Positions 7,782-15,566 of a DNA stretch of 64,000 nt are shown here, in pieces. Made by a program: the position numbers and the translations under genes. This DNA is from Prevotella sp. (GTDB lineage Bacteria > Bacteroidota > Bacteroidia > Bacteroidales > Bacteroidaceae): NCBI GenBank assembly GCA_017476785.1, contig JAFUZD010000104.1, forward strand, positions 22,111-86,110, written 5' to 3'. Below the pieces are notes generated by a model that did not search any database, was not told the DNA's origin, and saw only the letters and a program-made list of their open reading frames with translations. Each line of letters starts with the position of its first letter. The first letter of the stretch is position 1.

Positions 7782-8865
7782 GTATCTGATGATAGCCCTG
7801 ATGGCTGTCATCCTGAGTGTTAACCTGACCGCTTGCAGCGACGACGACGACAACACGAAGTCGAACGTGGAGCGCTACCAGAGCGAGGTAGAGGCTGCCG
7901 TGAAGGCACAGAAGAAGAACAACAAGGCCATCCTGCTGGTTGCCTTCGGTTCTACGTGGCAGCAGGCTTTCGACGCCTTCGACCAGACGGTGGCTGCCTA
8001 CAAGAGCGCCTTCCCCGGCTACGACGTCTATCTGTCGTTCTCGTCGGCCATCTGCATCAACCGCGCCGCTGCCGGTGAGAATGCTGCCGACGGTGCCGAG
8101 ATTCGCAACTACTACGCACCCAACTACTGGCTCGAGGCTTTCGGCCGCGCCGGCTATGAGGACATCACCGTGCAGTCGCTGCAGGTCATCCCGGGCGAGG
8201 AGTACGGCCGCGTGGTCAACTTCCTTAAGGACTTCGGCAACAACGTGAACAACACGCTGAGCAATGAGTATCTGAAGAACGTGAAGCTGCACCTCGGCAC
8301 GCCGCTGATGGCCACCACCGACGACGTAGACGCACTGGCCGACGCCCTGCACGCCAACTTCTCGAAGTACAGCAGCAACGGCATCGTAGCCTTTATGGGC
8401 CACGGCAACCCCAACGAGTACGACACTTACAGCGCCAACATCCGCTACACCCAGCTGGAGGAGGCCCTGCAGGCCAAGTATGGCAAGAACTACTACGTAG
8501 GCACGGTAGATATGGAAGACAACTTCAAGACGCAGGTCTTCGCCCGTATGCAGGCCAACGGCGTTCAGGGCAACGTCTACTGCGCACCGCTGATGTCGGT
8601 TGCCGGTGACCACGCCCACAACGATATGGCCGGCGACGACGACGAGTTCAACCTGAACGAGGAGAACGGCGAGATGGAGGATACCAGCTGGAAGGTGTAC
8701 TTCAACGCACAGGACGGCTTTACCTGCAACGACGAGCTGGAGAAAGACGTCGTACGCGGTCTGCTGGAGTACAGCAATGTTCGCCAGCTGTGGATCAACC
8801 ACACCAAGACAGCCGTAGCCAGCGAGCCGCTGGAATACTTCCATTCTAATGACGGAACAGAGTAA
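7768..8865 (+). CDS. cbiK: CbiK-type cobaltochelatase as an exported lipoprotein
   Basis: 365 residues. Residues 1-22 are a lipoprotein signal, Cys23 is in the lipobox (NLTAC), and it is followed by SDDDD, matching acidic lipoprotein-export signals of Bacteroidetes, so the protein may sit on the cell surface. The rest is the two-domain anaerobic cobaltochelatase fold: AFGST (59-63), MGHGNPNE with His212, VDMED with Glu250, and VAGDHAHNDMAGDD with His282, corresponding to the metal-binding His/Glu/His of CbiK. It overlaps the upstream receptor by 14 bases. Cytoplasmic CbiK inserts Co2+ into sirohydrochlorin. An exported form between two receptors suggests substrate capture or periplasmic metallation; this is inference. 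Confidence 0.85.
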   Translation: MNKIKYLMIALMAVILSVNLTACSDDDDNTKSNVERYQSEVEAAVKAQKKNNKAILLVAFGSTWQQAFDAFDQTVAAYKSAFPGYDVYLSFSSAICINRAAAGENAADGAEIRNYYAPNYWLEAFGRAGYEDITVQSLQVIPGEEYGRVVNFLKDFGNNVNNTLSNEYLKNVKLHLGTPLMATTDDVDALADALHANFSKYSSNGIVAFMGHGNPNEYDTYSANIRYTQLEEALQAKYGKNYYVGTVDMEDNFKTQVFARMQANGVQGNVYCAPLMSVAGDHAHNDMAGDDDEFNLNEENGEMEDTSWKVYFNAQDGFTCNDELEKDVVRGLLEYSNVRQLWINHTKTAVASEPLEYFHSNDGTE

Positions 8866-8875
8866 AAAGCCACCG

Positions 8876-10948
8876 ATGAACAGACACAGAATCATAGCTG
8901 CCGTCATTCTCGGCAGCTTACTCCAGACAGCGAACGGGCAGCGCCATATGCCCGTTCGCGACTCGTTAATGACGCAGCGCGTCGTCGAACTGGGTCCCGT
9001 CGTAGTGACGGGCAGTGGCCACCATCAGCACCTGCGCAGTGCCACCACGCCCGTGCGGGTCATCTCGCAACGCGACATCCGCCAGACGGGCGTGAGCAAC
9101 TTCAGCGACGCGCTGACACGCGTAATGCCGCAACTCAGCGTGGCGCCCAACTCGATGGGCTCGTTCCTGCGAATGAACGGACTGGGCAACAAGTACGTGC
9201 TCATCCTCGTCAACGGCAAGAAGCTCATCGGCGACATCTCGGGCAACGTAGACTTGAACCGCATCAACGTGGGGCGCATCCGCCGCATCGAGGTGCTCGA
9301 CGGGGCTGCCTCGTCGCTCTATGGCTCAGATGCCATCGGCGGCGTGGTCAACATCATCACCGAGCAGCCCACCGACGAGCTCATCGCCCTGACCGGCGAC
9401 ACCCGTGTATCGGGCAAGGGACAGCTCAAGCAGACCGTCAACCTCGACTTCTATCAGCAGGGGTTCGGCTCGTACACGTCGTGGACGTATGACGCTGCCG
9501 ACTCTTACCGCACCAACGACTACGAATACGTCAGCGGCGAGGAGGGCGAGACGCAGCGCACCGTGGCCCCGCTCTTCCCCGGCTATCGGTCGAGCGTGCT
9601 CTCGCAGCGCTTCACTTACAGCCCCACGCGTCGCCTCTCCTTCCACGCCGAGGGCCAGTACGGCTGGCGCAAGACCCACCGCCCCAACACCAACGACGAG
9701 GTGAAAGGCGGCTTCGACTACGAGATGCGCTCCGAATCGTGGCGCTGGAACGCCGGCGCACTCTACAAGCTGGGACGCCGCAACTCCATCCAGTTCGACC
9801 TTATCGGCGACAACTACGGCTACGGCTACCAGTACGACGTACCCACCAAGACCTACGACGTGGGTGAGTATGCGTGGAAGAAAAACCAAGCCTACTACGA
9901 AGCCGAGCTGAAAGGCATCTTTGCCCTGCTGCCGAAAGGCACGACCATCGTCGGAGCCGACTGGCGCAACGACTTCCTGCGCGCTGCCACCGGCAACGTC
10001 AGCGGCCACGCCTACACGTGGGCCGGCTACGTACAGCACGAGCAGACGCTCATCGGCGACCTGAAGATGACGGCCGGACTGCGCTACAACTACCACAAGA
10101 CTTTCGGCAGCGACCTGACGCCAAAGGTGGCACTGATGTATGCGCCGGGACCGTTCAACTTCCGCGCAGCCTACAGCCGGGGCTACCGCACGCCGGGACT
10201 CGACGAGCTCTACTACCACTACTGCACGTGGTCGCGCGGCGTAAGCACCATCACGCTGGGCAACCAGCAGCTGCGCCCCGAGAAGAGCGACTACTTCTCG
10301 CTGGGAGCCGAGTATAACGGACAGCGCTTCTCGCTGGGTGTCACGGGCTACATCAACCGCGTGGCCGATATGATTATTAAGGAGAACGTCGACGTAGACG
10401 ACCGCAACATCGCACAGCTACGGCAGGAGTTTCCCGAGATTACCGACGAGCAGGCACTGAAGCTGGACCACTATCAGCACTACATCAACAGTGACCGCGG
10501 CCGCGTCTATGGAGTGCAGGTGAACGGCTCGGTCACTCTGTTCAGCGACTTGCGCCTCTCGGCCAGCTATGCCTACACCTACGCCCGCACCCAGACGGCC
10601 GACGAAGCGTGGCAGCTGCTGGAACGGAGCATCAAGAACACGGCCACCGTCAGTGCCGACTACAGCCACCGCTGGCGCGGCTACGGGCTGGGCGTCAACC
10701 TGAACGGCCGCCTGCAGAGCCGCACCTACTACAGCGACAAGTACGACGATGCGCCGGGATTCGGCATCTGGAACCTCAACACGACCCATCACTTCAGCCC
10801 CTGCCGCTGGCTGGAACTGGAGCCAAGCATCGGCATCGACAATCTCTTCAACCGTGTTGACCGCCGTATCGACTCCGCCCGCCGCCGCTTTGCGCTCTAT
10901 TCGCCGGGTCGGATGCTGGTGGTCGGACTGCGTTTCAAACTGAAATAA
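8876..10948 (+). CDS. Second TonB-dependent receptor of the cobalamin operon
   Basis: 690 residues from ATG 8876, ten bases after the cbiK-like stop. An upstream in-frame ATG (8849) would overlap cbiK and add nine hydrophilic residues before the signal peptide, so 8876 is preferred. Signal peptide to about residue 21 (LQTANGQ), plug start VVELGPVVVTGSG, MNGLGNKYVLILVNGKK and VLDGAASSLYGSDAIGGVVNIITE. It is clearly paralogous to the first receptor over the plug and much of the barrel (YFSLGAEY, NLFNRVDRR). The last strand VVGLRFKLK ends with a basic rather than aromatic residue. A strong terminator follows. Confidence 0.85.
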   Translation: MNRHRIIAAVILGSLLQTANGQRHMPVRDSLMTQRVVELGPVVVTGSGHHQHLRSATTPVRVISQRDIRQTGVSNFSDALTRVMPQLSVAPNSMGSFLRMNGLGNKYVLILVNGKKLIGDISGNVDLNRINVGRIRRIEVLDGAASSLYGSDAIGGVVNIITEQPTDELIALTGDTRVSGKGQLKQTVNLDFYQQGFGSYTSWTYDAADSYRTNDYEYVSGEEGETQRTVAPLFPGYRSSVLSQRFTYSPTRRLSFHAEGQYGWRKTHRPNTNDEVKGGFDYEMRSESWRWNAGALYKLGRRNSIQFDLIGDNYGYGYQYDVPTKTYDVGEYAWKKNQAYYEAELKGIFALLPKGTTIVGADWRNDFLRAATGNVSGHAYTWAGYVQHEQTLIGDLKMTAGLRYNYHKTFGSDLTPKVALMYAPGPFNFRAAYSRGYRTPGLDELYYHYCTWSRGVSTITLGNQQLRPEKSDYFSLGAEYNGQRFSLGVTGYINRVADMIIKENVDVDDRNIAQLRQEFPEITDEQALKLDHYQHYINSDRGRVYGVQVNGSVTLFSDLRLSASYAYTYARTQTADEAWQLLERSIKNTATVSADYSHRWRGYGLGVNLNGRLQSRTYYSDKYDDAPGFGIWNLNTTHHFSPCRWLELEPSIGIDNLFNRVDRRIDSARRRFALYSPGRMLVVGLRFKLK

Positions 10949-10953
10949 CTGAC

Positions 10954-10994
10954 GAAAAAAGCGTGTCAGCCCCTGTGGCTTACACGCTTTTTTC
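10954..10994 (+). terminator. Intrinsic terminator of the riboswitch operon
   Basis: GAAAAAAGCGTGT (10954-10966) pairs with ACACGCTTTTTTC (10982-10994), a 13-bp stem with a 15-base loop and a T run on the 3' arm. The A/T ends make it potentially bidirectional. Confidence 0.85.
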
Positions 10995-10995
10995 G

Positions 10996-11003
10996 TATAT
11001 TTG
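10996..11003 (+). promoter_or_regulatory. -7 box of the corrin-ring biosynthesis operon
   Basis: TATATTTG directly abuts the preceding terminator. The start codon at 11022 is 18 bases downstream, so the leader is very short and contains no riboswitch. Thus this operon is apparently not under direct riboswitch control, unlike the receptor operon. Confidence 0.55.
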
Positions 11004-11021
11004 CACCTAAAACCTAAGACG

Positions 11022-12428
11022 ATGAGCAGAATAGTGATTGCCGGCATCGGGCCGGGCAGCCCCCAAGACATCACCCCCGCCGTGACCCAAGCCATCAGCG
11101 AGGCCGACGTGGTGGTGGGCTATAAGTATTACTTCCAGTTTGTCACGCCCTATCTGCGCGACGGCGCACGCTGTGTCGACACCGGGATGCGCCGCGAGCG
11201 CGAACGGGCAGCGCAGGCACTGGCACTGGCACGCGAAGGAAACAACGTAGTGGTCATCTCGTCGGGCGATGCAGGCATCTACGGAATGGCACCGCTCGTC
11301 TACGAGCTGGCCGACCGCGACGGGACAGCCGTCGACATCGAGGTGCTGCCCGGCATCTCAGCATTCCAGAAAGCGGCGTCGCTGCTGGGGGCTCCCATCG
11401 GCCACGACCTGTGCATCCTGTCGCTCTCCGACCTGCTCACGCCGTGGGAACTCATTGAGCGCCGCATCCGCGCAGCAGCCACGGGCGACTTCATCACCGC
11501 CGTCTACAACCCCAAGAGCCACGGCCGCTACTGGCAGCTCTACCGGCTGCGCGAACTGATGCTGGCCGAGGGGCGCAGCGCCAGCACCCCCGTGGGCTAC
11601 GTGCGGCAGGCCGGCCGACCGGAGCAGACCGTCAGGCTGACCACGCTGGGACAGCTCGACCCCGAGGACATCGATATGTTTACGGTGCTCATCATCGGCA
11701 ACTCGCAGTCGTACACCGCCAACGGGCGGATGATAACGCCCCGCGGCTATGCCCTCACATCCCCTGCCGACGGACAGGAGAAGGTGGGGCAGCAGATAAT
11801 GATACGCTCCTTCCGCCGCATCGAGTCGGAGCTGCACCGCCGCGACTTCCCGCTCGGCCACAAGTGGGCCCTGCTGCACGCCATCCATACCACGGCCGAC
11901 TTCGAGATGGAGCGGCTGCTCCTCACCGACGAGAATGCCGTAGAGACGCTGTACCAGCGCGTGAAGGACGGACAGCTGAAGACCATTGTCACCGACGTGA
12001 CGATGGTGACCAGCGGCATTCGCAAAGGAGCCCTCGAGCGACTGGGCATCGAGGCCCGCTGCTATCTGGCCGACGAGCGCGTGGCCGAGCTGGCACAAAG
12101 CCAGCAGATTACGCGCACGCAGGCCGGCATCCGGCTGGCCGTCAGCGAGCATCCCGATGCGCTCTTCGCCTTCGGCAATGCCCCCACGGCACTGATGGAG
12201 CTCTGCTCGCTCATCCGTCGGGGCGTGGCGCGGCCGGCCGGCATCATCGCCGCGCCCGTGGGCTTTGTCCACGTGTGCGAGTCAAAGCAGATGGTGAAGC
12301 CCTTCACGCAGATTCCCAAGCTCATCGTCGAGGGGCGCAAGGGCGGCAGCAATCTGGCGGCCACGCTCTGCAACGCCATCCTCACCTTCGACGATGCACA
12401 GCAGCTGCGGCCGGGAAGAGACCTTTAG
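11022..12428 (+). CDS. cbiH-cbiC: Bifunctional precorrin-3B C17-methyltransferase / precorrin-8X methylmutase
   Basis: 468 residues. Residues 1-245 are a tetrapyrrole SAM methyltransferase of the CobJ/CbiH type: IAGIGPGSPQD at the start, SSGDAGIYGM, and VLPGISAFQKAASLLGAP. Residues about 255-468 are the CobH/CbiC methylmutase: ESELHRRDFPLG, LHAIHTTADFE with the catalytic-type His, VTDVTMVTSGI, and APVGFVHVCESK. The two reactions are ring contraction/C17 methylation and migration of the C11 methyl to C12, which are non-consecutive steps. MSRIVIAG at 11022 is the natural start; an upstream TTG would lie inside the promoter. Confidence 0.92.
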   Translation: MSRIVIAGIGPGSPQDITPAVTQAISEADVVVGYKYYFQFVTPYLRDGARCVDTGMRRERERAAQALALAREGNNVVVISSGDAGIYGMAPLVYELADRDGTAVDIEVLPGISAFQKAASLLGAPIGHDLCILSLSDLLTPWELIERRIRAAATGDFITAVYNPKSHGRYWQLYRLRELMLAEGRSASTPVGYVRQAGRPEQTVRLTTLGQLDPEDIDMFTVLIIGNSQSYTANGRMITPRGYALTSPADGQEKVGQQIMIRSFRRIESELHRRDFPLGHKWALLHAIHTTADFEMERLLLTDENAVETLYQRVKDGQLKTIVTDVTMVTSGIRKGALERLGIEARCYLADERVAELAQSQQITRTQAGIRLAVSEHPDALFAFGNAPTALMELCSLIRRGVARPAGIIAAPVGFVHVCESKQMVKPFTQIPKLIVEGRKGGSNLAATLCNAILTFDDAQQLRPGRDL

Positions 12429-12454
12429 AATTGGAGATACAGAGAGTGTAAGCT

Positions 12455-13678
12455 ATGCAATATGTCATCATTGGAATCAGCGACGCACCGCAGCCGCAGC
12501 TGTCGGCCGAGGCGGTGCAGACAGTCCGCAGCGGACGGGTGTTCTCGGGCGGGCGGCGCCACCGTGAGATAATGAAGCCGTTGCTGCCCGAGGGTACGCA
12601 GTGGATTGACATCACGACGCCGCTGGACGACGTGTTCAGACAGTACGAGGCTGTTGCCGCCACGGCCGCACCCGCCGACTTCATCGTTATCTTCGCCTCG
12701 GGCGACCCGCTGTTCTTCGGCTTTGCCAACACGCTGCTGCGCCGATGGCCTGAGGCCGACGTGCGGCTCTTCCCCACCTTCAACTCGCTGCAGATGCTGG
12801 CCCACCGCCTGCTGATGCCCTACGACGACCTGCGCATCGTCTCGCTCACGGGGCGGCCGTGGCCCGCGCTGGACCGTGCCCTCATTGAGCGCGCACCGAA
12901 GATTGGCATCCTTACCGACCGCAACCACACACCGGCGGCCATCGCCCGCCGACTGCTGGACTACGGCTACACCGACTACGACGACGTGGCCGTAGGCGAA
13001 CACTTGGGAAATCCCGAGCGCGAGCGCATCAGCCGGCTATCGCTCAGCGAGACGGCCAGTGCACAGTTCGACCATCCTAACTGCCTGATTCTGAGCGCAA
13101 GGAATGTCCAGCGCGCTCCCTTCGGGCTCCCCGATGCCGAGTTTGCCACGCTCGAGGGGCGGCCGGGAATGATGACCAAGATGCCCATCCGCCTGCTGTC
13201 GCTCCAAGCAATGGAACTGCCGCGGCGCAGCGTACTGTGGGACGTCGGCTTCTGCACGGGCTCCGTCAGCATCGAGGCACGCCTGCAGTTTCCCCATCTC
13301 ACCATCGAAGCCTTCGAGATTCGCCCCGAGGGAAGCACACTGATGGCCACCAACACGCGCCGCTTCGGAGCACCCGGCATCGGCATCCACATCGGCGACT
13401 TCTTTGAGACCGACGTGCGCCAGCTGCCGCGCCCCGATGCCGTCTTCATCGGCGGCCACGGCGGACGTCTGGCAGCAATGATGGAGCGCATCAGCCGCGT
13501 CCTGCTGCCGGGCGGATGCATCGTGATGAATGCCGTCAGCAGCGAGAGCCGCAGCACCTTCCTCGCGGCCTGCCAGCCGCTGGGGCTCGTCTTACAACCC
13601 GAAATGCGCATTGCCATCGACTCCTATAACCCGATTTACATCCTGAAATGTGTGAAGCCTCAGCAAATTCTCGCGTAA
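12455..13678 (+). CDS. cobL: Precorrin-6Y C5,15-methyltransferase/decarboxylase (CbiE-CbiT fusion)
   Basis: 407 residues. Residues 1-190 form the CbiE tetrapyrrole methylase (VIIGISDAP, ASGDPLFFG). Residues about 195-400 form CbiT, with the SAM-binding motif WDVGFCTGSVSIEA near 262-274, then PDAVFIGGHGG and VLLPGGCIVMNAV. It methylates C5 and C15 and decarboxylates the C12 acetate side chain. It follows cbiHC by 26 bases. Oddly, its last codons and stop (ILA, TAA) are supplied by the first palindrome of an interspersed repeat, so the repeat has replaced the original C-terminus or lies exactly at it. Confidence 0.92.
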   Translation: MQYVIIGISDAPQPQLSAEAVQTVRSGRVFSGGRRHREIMKPLLPEGTQWIDITTPLDDVFRQYEAVAATAAPADFIVIFASGDPLFFGFANTLLRRWPEADVRLFPTFNSLQMLAHRLLMPYDDLRIVSLTGRPWPALDRALIERAPKIGILTDRNHTPAAIARRLLDYGYTDYDDVAVGEHLGNPERERISRLSLSETASAQFDHPNCLILSARNVQRAPFGLPDAEFATLEGRPGMMTKMPIRLLSLQAMELPRRSVLWDVGFCTGSVSIEARLQFPHLTIEAFEIRPEGSTLMATNTRRFGAPGIGIHIGDFFETDVRQLPRPDAVFIGGHGGRLAAMMERISRVLLPGGCIVMNAVSSESRSTFLAACQPLGLVLQPEMRIAIDSYNPIYILKCVKPQQILA

Positions 13679-13733
13679 ATTTTCCGAATTCTCGCGAGAA
13701 TTCCGGAAATTCTCGCGAGAATTTGGTTTCAGC
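13664..13733. repeat. Triple-palindrome element, copy 1
   Basis: Three consecutive palindromic units built on AATTCTCGCGAGAATT: a degenerate one (AAATTCTCGCGTAAATT) overlapping the cobL stop codon, then two perfect ones separated by short CCGG-like spacers. They end in a GTTTCAGC flank. The reverse complement of 56536-56604 aligns with it over the whole length, including the degenerate unit and flank. There is no transposase next to it. It resembles REP/MITE-type repeats. Confidence 0.85.
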
Positions 13734-13769
13734 CCAACCACTCGAACCCAACCAAACAGCCACCCGATA

Positions 13770-15566
13770 ATGACAAACAAGCCAATCATCAGCATCATAG
13801 CTACCTCCGAAGCCTCGCAGACCCTTGCCCACCGCATTGGCAGGGCCGTCGGGGGAACACTCGTCAGCAGAGCCGACGTAGGCTCGCTGTGGAAACAGAC
13901 CGACGCCTTCGTCTTCATTGGTGCAATGGGCATCTGCGTCCGCACCATCGCGCCCTACGTCAACGACAAGCACAGCGACCCAGCCGTGGTCTGTGTCGAC
14001 AGCCTCGGCCGCTCGGTCATCAGCGTGCTGTCGGGCCACGTCGGCGGAGCCAACGAACTGACCCAACAAGTGGCCGCCGCGCTGGGAGCCACCCCCGTCA
14101 TCACCACACAGAGCGACTTGCAGCAGCTGTGGCCGCTCGACCTGCTGCCCCAGCGCTTCAGCTGGGCGGTGAAGGGCGAGCTCAATCCCGCCATCTTTGC
14201 CTTCGTCGACCGACGCCCTACGGCACTGCTCATCGAGCATCACGACCGTGGCACCGACGAGCTGGAGCGAACGTGCCCTGACTTTGTGGAGCCGGTCGGC
14301 TCGCTGGCCGAGGTGAGCAGTGCCCGCCACCGGCTGCTCATCCTCGTCTCCTACCGCCACTACCCACCCGCAGAGCTGCCTGCCGGCGTACAGGTGCTGC
14401 AATACGTGCCGCGCGTGCTCACCGTCGGCATCGGACTGGCCCATCAGGCCGCTGCCGTGGAGCGCATACTGAGCGACATCCCGACGGTGATGCAGCAGCA
14501 GGGGCTGGAGCCACTGGCCATCAGCACCTATGCCACCATCGACGTCAAGGCCGACGAGCCCGTCGTCCGCCGTCTGCAAGCCGACGGGCAGCGCGTCGTC
14601 TTCTACACGGCCGAGGAGCTGCAGACCGTCGACGTGCCCACGCCGAGCGAGGTAGTGTCGCGCCACGTAGGCACGCCCAGCGTCAGCGAGGCCGCCGCCC
14701 TGCTGGCATCCAACGTCGGACTGCTGCTGATGCCGAAACACAAAAGTCCCGAGAAGGACTTCACACTGGCCGTAGCCGCCCCCCATCCGTCGTCGGCCAC
14801 CCTCCACCATCACCCCATCGAGATAGTAGGTGCCGGCCCGGGCGACCCCGAACTCATCAGCGTGCGCGGACGGCGACTGCTGGAGCAGGCCGACCTTATC
14901 CTCTATGCCGGCAGTCTGGTGCCGCGCGAGCTCACCGACTGCCACAAGCCCGGCGCCACCATACGCAGCAGTGCCTCGATGGCACTGGAAGAGCAGTGCG
15001 CGCTGATGAAGGACTACTACGACCGCGGACTGGCCGTCGTGCGGCTGCACACGGGCGACCCCTGCATCTTCGGAGCCATACAGGAGCAGATGGCCTTCTT
15101 CGACCGCAACGCAATGGACTATCACATCACGCCCGGCATCTCGTCGTTCCTCGCGGCCGCTGCCGAGCTACGCTCACAGTTCACCATCCCCGAGCGCACG
15201 CAGACCATCATCCTGACCCGCGGCGAGGGGCGCACCCCGATGCCCGAACGGGAGAAGCTGCATCTGCTGGCACGCTCGCAGAGCACGATGTGCATCTTTC
15301 TCAGTGCGGCCATCGTCGACGACGTGCAGGCCGAGCTGCTGCAGGAGTATCCCGCCGAGACGCCCGTGGCCGCCTGCTACCATCTGACGTGGCCCGACCA
15401 GCGCATCTATCGCGGCCAGCTGAAAGACCTGTCGCGCATCGTCAAGGACAACCACCTCACGCTGACCACAATGCTGGTGGTGGGCGAAGCCATCGACAAC
15501 CGGAAGGGGCTGTCGGAGCTCTACAACCGCCACTTCACTCATCTTTACCGTAAAGGAGAAGACTAA
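13770..15566 (+). CDS. cbiG-cbiF: Bifunctional cobalt-precorrin-5A hydrolase / precorrin-4 C11-methyltransferase
   Basis: 598 residues. Residues 1-335 match CbiG: FIGAMGICVRTIAPY, VVCVDSLGRSVISVLSGHVGGAN, and a C-terminal part with VGIGLAH...STYATIDVKADE. Residues about 350-598 are CbiF/CobM: IVGAGPGDPELISVRG, YAGSLV, LHTGDPCIFGAIQEQ and GISSFLAAAA. CbiG opens the delta-lactone ring of cobalt-precorrin-5A and is diagnostic for the anaerobic (cobalt-early) pathway, agreeing with CbiK and CbiD. The stop codon overlaps the next ATG (TAATG), indicating translational coupling. Confidence 0.92.
   Translation: MTNKPIISIIATSEASQTLAHRIGRAVGGTLVSRADVGSLWKQTDAFVFIGAMGICVRTIAPYVNDKHSDPAVVCVDSLGRSVISVLSGHVGGANELTQQVAAALGATPVITTQSDLQQLWPLDLLPQRFSWAVKGELNPAIFAFVDRRPTALLIEHHDRGTDELERTCPDFVEPVGSLAEVSSARHRLLILVSYRHYPPAELPAGVQVLQYVPRVLTVGIGLAHQAAAVERILSDIPTVMQQQGLEPLAISTYATIDVKADEPVVRRLQADGQRVVFYTAEELQTVDVPTPSEVVSRHVGTPSVSEAAALLASNVGLLLMPKHKSPEKDFTLAVAAPHPSSATLHHHPIEIVGAGPGDPELISVRGRRLLEQADLILYAGSLVPRELTDCHKPGATIRSSASMALEEQCALMKDYYDRGLAVVRLHTGDPCIFGAIQEQMAFFDRNAMDYHITPGISSFLAAAAELRSQFTIPERTQTIILTRGEGRTPMPEREKLHLLARSQSTMCIFLSAAIVDDVQAELLQEYPAETPVAACYHLTWPDQRIYRGQLKDLSRIVKDNHLTLTTMLVVGEAIDNRKGLSELYNRHFTHLYRKGED

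Noticed and set aside
11001-11021. TTG start for the cbiHC gene
   Set aside because: It lies inside the TATATTTG promoter box; ATG 11022 gives the conserved N-terminus.
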